A DNA stretch of 64,000 nucleotides from Bradyrhizobium niftali. GTDB taxonomy: Bacteria; Pseudomonadota; Alphaproteobacteria; Rhizobiales; Xanthobacteraceae. The notes under the pieces are model-generated. The model ran no database searches, had not been told where the DNA came from, and saw only the letters and a program-made list of their open reading frames with translations. The DNA lies in assembly GCF_004571025.1 (NCBI RefSeq), contig NZ_SPQT01000002.1:1-64000 (forward strand), given 5' to 3'. Positions 21,444 through 29,916 of this stretch are shown piece after piece. Within the stretch, counting starts at the first letter, position 1. Each line of letters opens with the position of its first letter. A program made the translations under genes and the position numbers.

Positions 21444-22466
21444 ATGTCCCAAGCAAAACGCATCGTTCTCGCCGCGCGTCCCGTCGGCGAGCCCAAGCCG
21501 TCTGATTTCCGCATCGAGGAATTCGCGCTCCCGACGCCCGGCGCGGGCGAAGTCCTGCTACGCACGATCTGGCTGTCGCTCGATCCCTATATGCGCGGCC
21601 GCATGAGTGACGGTCCATCCTATGCCGCGCCGGTGCCGATCGGCGGCGTGATGGAGGGCGAGGCGGTCAGCGAGGTCGCGGCGTCCAACAATCCTGATTT
21701 CGCGGTAGGCGACATTGTGCGAGCCCGTACCGGCTGGCAGTCGCATGCGATCTCCAACGGCAAGGGCCTGATCAAGGTCGATCCCAAGCTCGGCCCGATC
21801 TCGACCTCGATCGGTGTGCTCGGCATGCCCGGCATGACCGCCTATACGGGCCTGCTCGACATCGGCAAGCCGCAGGAAGGCGAGACCGTCGTCGTCGCCG
21901 GCGCGTCAGGTGCGGTCGGCTCGGCCGTCGGCCAGATCGCCAAGATCAAGGGCGCGCGCGCGGTCGGCATCGCCGGCGGCAAGGACAAGTGCGACTACGT
22001 GGTGAAGGAGCTCGGCTTTGACGCGTGTCTTGATCATCGCGAAACCGATTTTCCGGCCAAGCTGAAGTTTGCCTGCCCGAAGGGCATCGACGTCTATTTC
22101 GAGAATGTCGGCGGCGCCGTGTTCGAAGCGGTCTTCCCGCTGCTCAATCCGTTCGCGCGGGTGCCGGTCTGCGGCCTGATCGCCCACTACAACGACACCG
22201 AGGCCAAGCCGCCGAAATGGGCGGCCAGCATGATGCGCGCGACGCTGACCAAGCGGCTCACCTTCCGCGGCTTCATCGTCTCCGACTTCGCCAACCGCCA
22301 TGGCGACTTCCTGCGCGACATGTCCGGCTGGGTCCGCGACGGCAAGGTCAAGTACAAGGAGTTCGTCACCGAGGGCCTGGAGAGCGCCCCCGGCGCCTTC
22401 ATGGGGCTCCTGAAGGGGGCCAATTTCGGCAAGCAGCTGGTGCGGGTCGGGCAAGATAAGGCTTAG
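21444..22466 (+). CDS. NADP-dependent oxidoreductase (MDR family, CurA/YncB-like)
   Basis: A 340-residue medium-chain dehydrogenase/reductase without the zinc ligands, of the leukotriene B4 dehydrogenase/curcumin-reductase group. LSLDPYMRGRM near residue 48 and the cofactor loop VVVAGASGAVGSAVGQIAKI near 150 are diagnostic, with FENVGGAVFEAVFPLL near 220. It would reduce alpha,beta-unsaturated ketones or aldehydes with NADPH. AGGAGG lies 8 bases before the ATG at 21444, which fixes the start. An imperfect repeat TGACT...AGTCA lies just upstream of the ribosome site; its role is unknown. Confidence 0.9.
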   Translation: MSQAKRIVLAARPVGEPKPSDFRIEEFALPTPGAGEVLLRTIWLSLDPYMRGRMSDGPSYAAPVPIGGVMEGEAVSEVAASNNPDFAVGDIVRARTGWQSHAISNGKGLIKVDPKLGPISTSIGVLGMPGMTAYTGLLDIGKPQEGETVVVAGASGAVGSAVGQIAKIKGARAVGIAGGKDKCDYVVKELGFDACLDHRETDFPAKLKFACPKGIDVYFENVGGAVFEAVFPLLNPFARVPVCGLIAHYNDTEAKPPKWAASMMRATLTKRLTFRGFIVSDFANRHGDFLRDMSGWVRDGKVKYKEFVTEGLESAPGAFMGLLKGANFGKQLVRVGQDKA

Positions 22467-22531
22467 CTGCAAGGCCTAGTTGCACCAGAGCTACACTCCG
22501 GGTGGGGATAGTTAAAAAAGAGTCACCAAAT

Positions 22532-22566
22532 GGTCACACCTGCCCGCAAAAGCCGCAGGTGTGACC
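22532..22566. repeat. Perfect 12-bp stem hairpin
   Basis: GGTCACACCTGC (22532-22543) and its exact inverse GCAGGTGTGACC (22555-22566), with an 11-base loop. It lies between the oxidoreductase and a small membrane protein gene. No T-run follows, so it may be an operator or an mRNA structure rather than a terminator. Confidence 0.6.
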
Positions 22567-22626
22567 GCCGGTTCATTGACCGGCGAGCGAAGGCGTTGAA
22601 TCATCGCGCATATTTTGGGTGTTGCG

Positions 22627-22935
22627 ATGTTAGAGATCAGTGTTTTCAGCGTAATCCTTCTCGCCGCCGGCTATTGGACGACCATGTTCGTCATGGGCCG
22701 CCGCGACGACGTCATCCATGGCAAGTTCGTTCATGCCGAGGAGGAGGGCGATGTCACCCGCCCCGCGATGCCGGCACCGCCGCCATTCCCGAAGCGTCCG
22801 CTGAAAGCTGCGCAGCCCGCCGGTGTTCAGTCCGCGAAGGTCCAGCCCGAGATGGCCGAGGCGAAGCCGGTGAACAGCGCGGCGCTGGAATCCTTGCTGG
22901 CTGCGATCCAGCAGGACCTCAAGAGCGTGGCGTAA
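22627..22935 (+). CDS. Small single-pass membrane protein, unknown function
   Basis: A 102-residue protein. Residues 2-22 (ISVFSVILLAAGYWTTMFVM) form one membrane helix. The rest is hydrophilic with a Pro-rich stretch, PAMPAPPPFPKRP, and a short C-terminal helix ending in LLAAIQQDLKSVA. ATG at 22627 is preferred to an upstream TTG. I do not recognise the family. It stands alone between an oxidoreductase and the convergent LacI gene. Confidence 0.6.
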   Translation: MLEISVFSVILLAAGYWTTMFVMGRRDDVIHGKFVHAEEEGDVTRPAMPAPPPFPKRPLKAAQPAGVQSAKVQPEMAEAKPVNSAALESLLAAIQQDLKSVA

Positions 22936-22945
22936 GCCGCAATCC

Positions 22946-24010
22946 TCAGACGCTGCCGCGTTCGACCAGGAACAGCTCGACGGCGAGCCGCTGTTCGGCA
23001 AGCTGCGTGCCGGACAGGCGCGCCAGCAGCAGTTCGGCCGCGATCCGCCCCACGGCCGCCGCATCGAACGAGATGGTGGTGAGGCCGGGCGTGATCTGAT
23101 CGGCGACGTCGTTGTCGCCGAAGCCGAGCACGGCGAGATCGCGCGGCACCGACAGGCCGCGGGCGCGCGCCTCGATCAGCGCGCCGGTTGCGAGCAGATC
23201 GTTGGCGCAGAACACGGCATCGACGCGGCCGCCGCGGTCGAGCAGGGCGGTGAAGGCGGCGCGGCCGTCGATGAGGCCCGTGATCTCACCGACGCCGATC
23301 TCGTGGACGATCTCGAGGCCGAGCTGTGCGGCTGCGGCGCGAAAGCCGTCGCGGCGCAGCGCGCCACGGCCGCTGCTGCGGCCGATGAAGGCAACGCGGC
23401 GATGTCCGCCCTCGGCCAGCCTGCGCGCCGCCATCGCACCGGCATCCGCATTGGGCAGGCCGACCAGCATGTCGATGGGATCGCGCGGAAACGCCCAGGT
23501 CTCGATCACGGGAATGCCGAGCTCCAGCAGCGCGGCGCGATTCTCCTCGAGTTCGATCACGCCGGTGAACATCACCGCGGCGGGGCGGAGGCCGCGCAGC
23601 GACTGGATCATCGCGACCTCCTTGGCATAGGAGTAGGAGGTCTGGCCGACCAGCACCTCGAAGCCTTCCGGCTCGAGCGTCGCGGCGAAGCTGCGCACGG
23701 CGAGCCCGAACTGCTGGCTGAGGATGTTGGAGACGAAGGCGACGACCACGTTCGAGCGGCCCGAGCGCAGCGCGCGCGCATGCGGGTTGGAGGCGTATCC
23801 GGTCGCCTCGATGACCTCGAGGATGCGCTCGCGGGTCTCGCGGTTGACCTTCTGGGGATGGCGCAGCACCCGCGACACCGTGATCGGCGCGACGCCCGCG
23901 CGCTCCGCCACCTCCGCGATGCGCGGCGGCCGCCCGGTCGCACTGGCGCGGCCGGGCGGCGCCGGAATGCGCACCACGTCGTCATAGCCTGGCTTTGCCG
24001 GATCGGTCAT
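22946..24010 (-). CDS. LacI-family transcriptional regulator
   Basis: A 354-residue regulator. After a 28-residue non-conserved lead, the LacI HTH runs through RIAEVAERAGVAPITVSRVL and is followed by the hinge helix NPHARALRSGRSN near residue 80. The effector domain (about 88-345) has the periplasmic-binding-protein type 1 fold seen in GntR-like members. It is the last gene of the minus-strand amino-acid uptake operon, 41 bases after the hydrolase, and very probably controls it; a LacI-type palindrome lies upstream of the operon's first gene at 29824-29839. The ligand is unknown. Confidence 0.88.
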   Translation of the reverse strand: MTDPAKPGYDDVVRIPAPPGRASATGRPPRIAEVAERAGVAPITVSRVLRHPQKVNRETRERILEVIEATGYASNPHARALRSGRSNVVVAFVSNILSQQFGLAVRSFAATLEPEGFEVLVGQTSYSYAKEVAMIQSLRGLRPAAVMFTGVIELEENRAALLELGIPVIETWAFPRDPIDMLVGLPNADAGAMAARRLAEGGHRRVAFIGRSSGRGALRRDGFRAAAAQLGLEIVHEIGVGEITGLIDGRAAFTALLDRGGRVDAVFCANDLLATGALIEARARGLSVPRDLAVLGFGDNDVADQITPGLTTISFDAAAVGRIAAELLLARLSGTQLAEQRLAVELFLVERGSV

Positions 24011-24051
24011 CGAATCCCGAGGGTAATCGAAGTCGGTATCGTCTCCAAAGC

Positions 24052-25080
24052 TCAGCGCGTCACGACCTCGTCGCGCGACAGCGCGCGGCCGACCTGGACC
24101 AGGCAGTCGCCGCTCTGGCTGTCGGTGTGCAGGCGTTGCGAGATCACGATGCCGTCGGCGGGGAAGCGCAGCACTTCCTCCGGCAGTTCGGGGCGCTCGA
24201 AATCATGATACCAGCCGGCGACGTCGCCGGCCGCAACGCGCGCGCCGACCATGACCGCGGGCTCGAACCAGCCGCGCCGCGTCGCGAACACCGCCTGCGC
24301 ATGGCTTTGCAGCGCCAGCAACTCGGTGGCACGCTCGACCGGCGCGTGCGGCCCCAGCACCGGGGCCTGGACGATGCCGAGCGCGAGCAGCAGCCGGTCG
24401 ACCGCGCGCGCGGTGAGCGCCATCGTCTGCGGCGTGACGGTGCCGCCGCCGCCGAACTCCCCTGACAGCCCGACAGCACCGGCGCGTGCGGCCGCCGCCA
24501 TCGAGGTTGGCGCGGTGGCGCCGTTCTCGGCGACGAAGGCGAAGGGCATTCCCATCCCTTCCATCAGCCGCAGTGCCTGGCCGAACATCTCGGGCGGCCC
24601 CTGCCGCTCGATCAGCGCGCAAGGCACATGCGCCATCGACGTGCCGCCGGAATGGATGTCGAAGACGACGTCATGGCGCGGAAACAGCTCGTGCTCGAGG
24701 AAGTGCGCGAGGCGGAAGGTCGGCGTGCCCGCGGCATCGCCCGGGAAGGCGCGGTTGAGATTGCCCTCGTCGAGCGGCGAGCGGCGGCGCGCCGCCATCA
24801 CGGCGGGAAGATTGGCGAAGGGCAGGATGGTGATCTCGCCCTTGATGGCGTTTGCATCCAGCCGGCGATAGAGCCGCGTCAGCGTGATCTCGCCCTCGTA
24901 CTCGTCGCCGTGATTGCCGGCCATCAAGAGGAGCTTGGGCCCGGCGCCGTTCTTGATCCGGAAGATCGGGATCTTGAGCTGGAAGTAGGGCGATCGATCG
25001 ATCGAGAAGGGAATGCCGAGATGGCCGGACCATTTCTGGTCCTTCTCGAAATCGATCTCGTGGAAAAGTCCGGTATGCAT
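24052..25080 (-). CDS. Succinylglutamate desuccinylase/aspartoacylase-family hydrolase
   Basis: An M14-like zinc hydrolase of 342 residues. The zinc ligands are visible in GNHGDEYEGE (His/Glu, near residue 55) and in FDIHSGG (His, near 145); NLNRAFPG and the catalytic-type Glu in GLSGEFGGGG follow. Members remove an acyl group from an N-acyl amino acid; the sequence is closest in style to DoeB-like N-acetyl-diaminobutyrate deacetylases, but the doeA partner is absent. It lies in a minus-strand operon with an amino-acid ABC transporter and RidA, so it probably processes an imported acyl-amino acid. Confidence 0.82.
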   Translation of the reverse strand: MHTGLFHEIDFEKDQKWSGHLGIPFSIDRSPYFQLKIPIFRIKNGAGPKLLLMAGNHGDEYEGEITLTRLYRRLDANAIKGEITILPFANLPAVMAARRRSPLDEGNLNRAFPGDAAGTPTFRLAHFLEHELFPRHDVVFDIHSGGTSMAHVPCALIERQGPPEMFGQALRLMEGMGMPFAFVAENGATAPTSMAAAARAGAVGLSGEFGGGGTVTPQTMALTARAVDRLLLALGIVQAPVLGPHAPVERATELLALQSHAQAVFATRRGWFEPAVMVGARVAAGDVAGWYHDFERPELPEEVLRFPADGIVISQRLHTDSQSGDCLVQVGRALSRDEVVTR

Positions 25081-25141
25081 GGCTTGCCTCGGGGCCGCGT
25101 CGTCGCCGACGCCGGCCGAAGGTGGAAGGAAGTGCGGTGCC

Positions 25142-25212
25142 TTTAGAGCGTTTTCGAGCGAAGTGGATACCGGTTCGCGTAAAGAAAACGCGTCAAAACA
25201 AAATCTAGAGCA
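25142..25212. repeat. RIME-like dispersed repeat overlapping the ridA-like 3' end
   Basis: The sequence runs from TTTAGAGCGTTTTCGAGCG through GTGGATACCGGTTCGCGT to AGAAAACGC and CTAGAGC. GCGTTTTC and GAAAACGC are inverted, and the ends TTTAGAG/CTAGAG are the common boundaries of a repeat abundant in Bradyrhizobium-like genomes. It includes the stop codon of the RidA-like gene. Confidence 0.6.
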
Positions 25213-25549
25213 AGGCCACCGCGGTCATCTCGACGCGCAGGTCGGGATCGGCGAGACGGGCTTCGACGCAGGCGCGCGCCGGCGGATTGGCCGGATCGAT
25301 CCAGGAATCGTAGACCGAGTTCATGGTGTCGAAGTCGGTGATGTGCGGCAGGAACACGTTGACCGCGATCAGCTTGGAGCGGTCGGAGCCGGCCTCCTTG
25401 AGCAGCGCGTCGATCTTGGCGAGCACCTGCTGGGTCTGCGACACGATGCCGGCCTTGCGGTCGTCGGCGACCTGGCCAGCGATGTGCACCATGCCGCCGG
25501 CGGCGACGGCCTGGCTCATGCGCGATCCGACGACGTAACGTTTGATCAT
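25205..25549 (-). CDS. RidA family protein (YjgF/YER057c/UK114)
   Basis: A 114-residue protein with the conserved end ARACVEARLADPDLRVEMTA, including the Arg that binds carboxylates in RidA, and the VAAGGMVHIAGQVADD start. RidA hydrolyses reactive enamines and imines made by PLP enzymes. That fits its place in an operon headed by a PLP-dependent amino-acid enzyme gene. The TAG stop falls inside a dispersed repeat, which may have replaced the original 3' end. The length is slightly short for the family but within range. Confidence 0.85.
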   Translation of the reverse strand: MIKRYVVGSRMSQAVAAGGMVHIAGQVADDRKAGIVSQTQQVLAKIDALLKEAGSDRSKLIAVNVFLPHITDFDTMNSVYDSWIDPANPPARACVEARLADPDLRVEMTAVALL

Positions 25550-25604
25550 CTCGAAGTCTCCTTGTGAAAGCAGCTCCCGCGCGACGCGGGAGCCGCTTGT
25601 GAAC

Positions 25605-26402
25605 TTACAGCGTCGGCAGCGTCTGCTCTTCCTTGAACCATTTCAGCTGAAGTGCGCCGAGCTTGCCGTTGAGCTTGTTGAAGAAGATGTCGGTGTTGAT
25701 CCAGTTGAGCAGGTTCTGCTCGCCCTGGCGCACGCCGACATGGGCCGGCGACTGGCGGATCAGGAATTTCAACTCGACCTCCTTGGTCGGATTCTGATCC
25801 TGCACCTTCAGCGCGATGGCACTGTTCTCGGCGAAGGTGTCGGCTTGGCCCGCGAGAAACGCGGCGAGTGCGGCGGGGGTATCCTCGAAACGCACCAGCT
25901 TCACCTTGGGTGCGTTGTCGGTGAGCCAGACGTCGAGCGTCGAGCCCTTCGCCACGGCAACGCTGCGGCCGTCGAGATTGTCCGGCTTCTTGCCGGTGGC
26001 GGCGGGCAGCGCCTTGGCGCCGTAGACGCCGAGATTCACCACCGCATAGGGCTGCGAGAACATCACCTGCTGGGCGCGTTCGGGCGTGGCGCCGAGGCCT
26101 GCGATCAGCATGTCGATCTTGTCCGACAGCAGGCTCGGGATGCGCGCTGGTCCCGTCACCGGGACGAGCTCGAGCTTCACGCCCATGTCGGCGGCGATCA
26201 GGCGCGCGAGATCGGCGTCGAGACCCGCGATCTCGCCCTTGTCGTCCTTGAAGCCCCAGGGCGCGGCGTCGGTCAGGATGCCGACGCGAAGCTTGCCGGA
26301 GCCGACCACGTCCTGGAGCTTGTCGGCGTGCGCGAGGTTCGGCGCGGCGATCACCGCGAGTGCCGTGGCTGCGATTGCAAAGAGCGATTTCAGTTGTCTC
26401 AT
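25605..26402 (-). CDS. Amino-acid ABC transporter substrate-binding protein
   Basis: A 265-residue solute-binding protein of the SBP_bac_3 family. Residues 1-26 (MRQLKSLFAIAATALAVIAA to AHA) are a Sec signal peptide. The mature part has GKLRVGILTDAAPWGF, DADLARLIA and the DMLIAGLGATPERAQQVMFS segment typical of polar amino-acid receptors. The start at 26402 is the only one that puts the signal peptide at the N-terminus. It is encoded between the transporter ATPase and the RidA-like gene. The ligand is not known; the neighbouring deacylase and PLP enzyme suggest a modified or D-amino acid. Confidence 0.88.
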   Translation of the reverse strand: MRQLKSLFAIAATALAVIAAPNLAHADKLQDVVGSGKLRVGILTDAAPWGFKDDKGEIAGLDADLARLIAADMGVKLELVPVTGPARIPSLLSDKIDMLIAGLGATPERAQQVMFSQPYAVVNLGVYGAKALPAATGKKPDNLDGRSVAVAKGSTLDVWLTDNAPKVKLVRFEDTPAALAAFLAGQADTFAENSAIALKVQDQNPTKEVELKFLIRQSPAHVGVRQGEQNLLNWINTDIFFNKLNGKLGALQLKWFKEEQTLPTL

Positions 26403-26433
26403 GACTCTCTCCTGGTGGCGGATGGCTGGATGA

Positions 26434-27162
26434 TCATTTCGCCGAGGCGATGAAGCTGGCGAGCTCGGGGGTTTCGGGATTGGCGAACAGTTTTGCAGGC
26501 GGCCCCTGTTCCCAGACGCGGCCCTGGTGCATGAAGACGATGCGGTTGGCGACGTTGCGGGCAAAGCCCATCTCGTGCGTGACCAGGATCATGGTCATGC
26601 CCTGCTTCGCCATCGCCTCCATCACCTTCAGCACTTCGCCGACGAGCTCGGGGTCGAGCGCGGAGGTCACCTCGTCGAACAGCATGAGGTGAGGCGCCAT
26701 GGCGAGGCAGCGCGCGATCGCGACGCGCTGCTGCTGGCCGCCGGAGAGCTGCTCGGGCCAGGCGTCGATCTTGTCGGCAAGGCCGACGCGGGTGAGCACG
26801 TCCTCGGCGAGTGCGCGGGCTTTCGCCTTCTCGATGCGGCCGGTGAGGAGAGGAGCGAGGGTGATATTGCGCTCGACCTTCAGATGCGGAAACAGGTTGA
26901 AGGCCTGGAACACGATGCCGACGCGCTGACGGAATTTCTTCAGGTCGGGCATCCTGGCGTGAACCTTCTGCCCCTCGACCCGGATCTCGCCGGAATCGAC
27001 GCTCTCCAGCGCGTTGATGCAGCGGAGCAGCGTCGACTTGCCCGAGCCCGAGCGGCCGATGATCGTGACGATCTCGCCTTCCTCGACGTCGAGCGAGACG
27101 CCCTTGAGCACCTCGACCTTGCCGAATGTCTTGTGCACGTCGCGGATTTCAACGAGAGCCAT
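26434..27162 (-). CDS. Amino-acid ABC transporter ATP-binding protein
   Basis: A 242-residue ATPase of the GlnQ/HisP group. Walker [10 protein letters not shown] is near residue 37, the signature [13 protein letters not shown] near 140, Walker [15 protein letters not shown] near 160 and the switch histidine in LVTHEMGFA near 195. It powers uptake through the two adjacent permeases; its start overlaps the end of the second permease gene by 14 bases, which indicates translational coupling. Confidence 0.92.
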   Translation of the reverse strand: MALVEIRDVHKTFGKVEVLKGVSLDVEEGEIVTIIGRSGSGKSTLLRCINALESVDSGEIRVEGQKVHARMPDLKKFRQRVGIVFQAFNLFPHLKVERNITLAPLLTGRIEKAKARALAEDVLTRVGLADKIDAWPEQLSGGQQQRVAIARCLAMAPHLMLFDEVTSALDPELVGEVLKVMEAMAKQGMTMILVTHEMGFARNVANRIVFMHQGRVWEQGPPAKLFANPETPELASFIASAK

Positions 27163-27799
27163 CGAGGCGGGCCTCCAAGGAGCGGGACCAGAGCGTGAGC
27201 GGCAGGCACAGCGCGAAATAGATCGCGGCGACGAGCGCGTAGGTGAGCAGCGGCTGGAACGTCGCTGCGCTCACCACTTGGCCGGCGCGGGCGAGTTCGA
27301 CGAAACCGAGGATCGAGGCGAGCGAGGTGCCCTTGATGAGCTGCACCAGGAAGCCGACGGTCGGCGGCAGCGACAGCCGCAGCGCCTGCGGCGCGATGAT
27401 GTGGCGGAATTGCTGCCAGGCGGAGAGACCGAGGCAGGCGCCGGCCTCCCATTGCGCCTGCTTCACCGCTTCCAGCCCGCCGCGCCAGATCTCGCCGAGA
27501 AAGGCGGCGGTGTAGAGCGTGTAGGCGATGGTCACGGCAACGAGCGCCGGCACCTGGATTCCCAAAAACACCGGCATGCCGAAATAGAAGAAGAACAACA
27601 GCCCGAGCAGCGGCACGCTCTGGATCACCTGGATGCATGCCGCCATCGTCCAGCGCAGCCCGGCGAAGCGGCTGATGCGGCCCATGGCAAGCCCGAGCGC
27701 CAGCGGCGCGCCGAAGGCGAGCGCGAGCACGACGAGTGCGACGGTCCAGCGCAGCGCCGCGAACAGCGAGACGAAATCGATGAGGGAGAAGGATCGCAT
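27149..27799 (-). CDS. Amino-acid ABC transporter permease
   Basis: A 216-residue inner-membrane permease of the His/Glu/Gln (HisMQ) type with about five hydrophobic helices. The ATPase-contact loop is EAGACLGLSAWQQFRHIIAPQ near residue 135, followed by the family's LPPTVGFLVQLIKGTSLAS. It pairs with the neighbouring 219-residue permease as a heterodimer and overlaps the ATPase gene. Confidence 0.88.
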   Translation of the reverse strand: MRSFSLIDFVSLFAALRWTVALVVLALAFGAPLALGLAMGRISRFAGLRWTMAACIQVIQSVPLLGLLFFFYFGMPVFLGIQVPALVAVTIAYTLYTAAFLGEIWRGGLEAVKQAQWEAGACLGLSAWQQFRHIIAPQALRLSLPPTVGFLVQLIKGTSLASILGFVELARAGQVVSAATFQPLLTYALVAAIYFALCLPLTLWSRSLEARLDGSR

Positions 27800-27809
27800 C
27801 GCTGTCCCC

Positions 27810-28469
27810 TCAGCGCCGTCGCGGCCAGCGGAAGGCCGCCAAACCGATGATGGCGAACAGCGCCTTGAACGACATCGCCATCGCGAAATAGACCGCGCAG
27901 ATCACCGCATAGACCTCGAAGCTGCGATAGGTGCGGCTCTCGATGAAACCCGCGACGTGGAACAGTTCGTCGGCGGCGACCTGCGAGGCGAGCGAGGTGC
28001 CGAGCAGCAAGAGGACGAACTGGCTGGTCACGGCCGGATAGGCGTTGCGCAGCGCCGGCGGCAGCAGGATGTGACGGAACACCTGCCAGCCGGATAGCCC
28101 GAGGCACTGGCCGGCCTCGATCTGGTTCTTCGGCACGGAGTCGAGACCGGCGCGGATGATCTCGACCGAATAGGCGCCGAAATACAGCGACAGCGCGACG
28201 GCGGCGGCCTCGAAGGCCGGCAGCTTCAGGCCGAAGGTCGGCAGCACGAAGAAGACGATGAAGATCTGGATCAGCGACGGCGTGTTGCGGAACAGCTCGA
28301 TGTAGCCGCGCACCAGCCAGCGCAGCGGCGTGATGCGGCCGTTCAGCGCGACCGCGCCGGCAACGCCGATCAGGAGCCCGGCCAGCGCCGCGATCACCGT
28401 CAGCTCGAGCGTGACGATGGCCCCGTCGATGAGCTGGTTCTGGTAGCGCCAGAGCGGCAGGAAATTCAT
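27810..28469 (-). CDS. Amino-acid ABC transporter permease
   Basis: A 219-residue inner-membrane permease paralogous to the preceding one. The coupling loop reads EAGQCLGLSGWQVFRHILLP near residue 138 and the YIELFRNTPSLIQIFIVFF segment, typical of the polar amino-acid family, is near 60. The gap to the second permease gene is 10 bases and to the PLP-enzyme pseudogene 11 bases, so all lie in one transcript. Confidence 0.88.
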   Translation of the reverse strand: MNFLPLWRYQNQLIDGAIVTLELTVIAALAGLLIGVAGAVALNGRITPLRWLVRGYIELFRNTPSLIQIFIVFFVLPTFGLKLPAFEAAAVALSLYFGAYSVEIIRAGLDSVPKNQIEAGQCLGLSGWQVFRHILLPPALRNAYPAVTSQFVLLLLGTSLASQVAADELFHVAGFIESRTYRSFEVYAVICAVYFAMAMSFKALFAIIGLAAFRWPRRR

Positions 28470-28480
28470 CGCGTGCGCTC

Positions 28481-29775
28481 TCAGCCGAACTGGGTGGGGA
28501 GGGCGCGCGCGACGACGCCGTCGGCGTCGAGGCCGAGGATCACGCGCCAGCGGTCGAGGCAGGTGCAGGGATGCGAGATGCCGAAGGCGATGATGTCGCC
28601 GACGGCAAGGGCGCTTTCGGAAGCAACGGACAGGAACGCATGCTGGTCGTTGAGGCGCGTTACCGCCAGCGCAGCGGCGAGCCCTTGCTGCTCGACACCG
28701 TCGCGGAATACGCGCAACGGGACCGGCAGTCCCTGATCGAAGGAGGCGTCGCGCATGCCGAAGCCGGCGATCGCAAGCCCGGCCTCGGGCCGCGACAGCA
28801 CCTCGGCCCAGAGCGTTAGCGCAGGGCGGAAACCCTCCGCCGCGGAGTGGCGCGTGCCGTCGATGAGGAGACCGCCGCGCCGGTCCACTTCCGCGAAGGC
28901 GCGGGCATAGATGCCGTGATCGGCAAAGAACAGCGCGCCGGAGCGCAGGATCACGCCGGCGTTGCCGTCAGCCTGCGCGACTGGCGCGAGCGCGCGCGCG
29001 ACGATGTCGAAATAGGCCGAGCCGCCGGCGCTCATGATCAACGGCTGCTGCGGGGCGGCGGCGCGCACCAGCGCAAACGTCTCGATGGTGCGCTCCAACA
29101 GTGCCGCGATCGCGCGCATCGTCTCGTCGGGATCGGACGTTGCGGCGGCGCCCTCATAGGTCGCAACGCCGCCGAGCACGAGCCGGTCGGCGGCAAGCAC
29201 GGCTGCGATCGTCGCCTCGATTGCGGCGCGATCGCGCGCGCCGGCACGGCCTGCGCCGAGCTCGACCAGCACGGACAATTCGCGGCGTCCGGCGATCCGC
29301 GCGGCCTCGGCGAGCGCCGCGACCGCGGCCGGTGAATCCGCGAAGGCGTGAAATTCGACGTCGGGATAGGCGCCGAGCAGCGCGCCGAGCCGCCGGCCGG
29401 CCGCGAGCCCGCCGATCTCGTTGGCCAGCAGCAGGCGCCGCTCGCCGCTCGCGAGCAGCACCGCGGCCTGCTGGATGTTGGCGACCGTGGTGCCCCAGGC
29501 GCCGGCTGCGCGCAGCGAGCGGGCGAGCTCCGGCGACATCGGGGTCTTGGCGTGGGGCGCGACGCTGACGCCGGCACTCGCGCACCATTTGAGGAAGAGG
29601 TCGCGGTTGGCCGCGAAGGCGGCCTCGTCGAGGGTGAGGGCGGCAGGGCAAGATCGCCGCGCGAAGGTGACCAGCGCTGGCTGCCGATGTCTTCAGTGGC
29701 CAGGCCATCGACCAGGGGAATGCCCCGAATCGTCGTCGAAAGGCGTTGGCTATCCCACCGGGACAAGAACTGCAT
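28481..29775 (-). pseudogene. Frameshifted PLP-dependent amino-acid deaminase/aldolase (D-amino-acid type)
   Basis: Two overlapping frames encode one fold-III PLP protein. From ATG 29775 (GGGAG ribosome site) the first frame reads MQFLSRWDSQRL ... GDLALP and then loses similarity. The other frame becomes family-like just after, TLDEAAFAANRDLFLKWC, then APHAKTPMSPELARS, and runs to the stop at 28481. Adding one base near 29640-29650 would restore a single 431-codon gene, the usual family length. The PLP lysine (APHAKTP, codon 29546-29548) lies upstream of the first ATG of the downstream frame at 29537-29539, so translation from there alone would give an inactive protein. It heads the transporter operon. 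It is either a genuine deletion or a sequencing error. Confidence 0.8.
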
Positions 29776-29823
29776 CGTCGCTCCCTCGGCGGCCCTCGAC
29801 CGCCAGGGGAACGATATGTCGGA

Positions 29824-29839
29824 ATGACAACGTTGTCAT
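29824..29839. promoter_or_regulatory. Candidate LacI-family operator
   Basis: ATGACAACGTTGTCAT is a perfect 16-bp palindrome with the central CG characteristic of LacI-family operators. It lies 48 bases upstream of the first codon of the minus-strand operon that ends with a LacI-family gene, and so is probably the autoregulatory site. A TTTTTT-rich stretch just beyond could belong to the promoter. Confidence 0.7.
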
Positions 29840-29916
29840 TAGGGTTTTTTAGCCATTTTCAGACCAAGATCGATGCAAATAGGTATAAACGTAGGGATGC
29901 GTGCCCGCGGTTTGGG

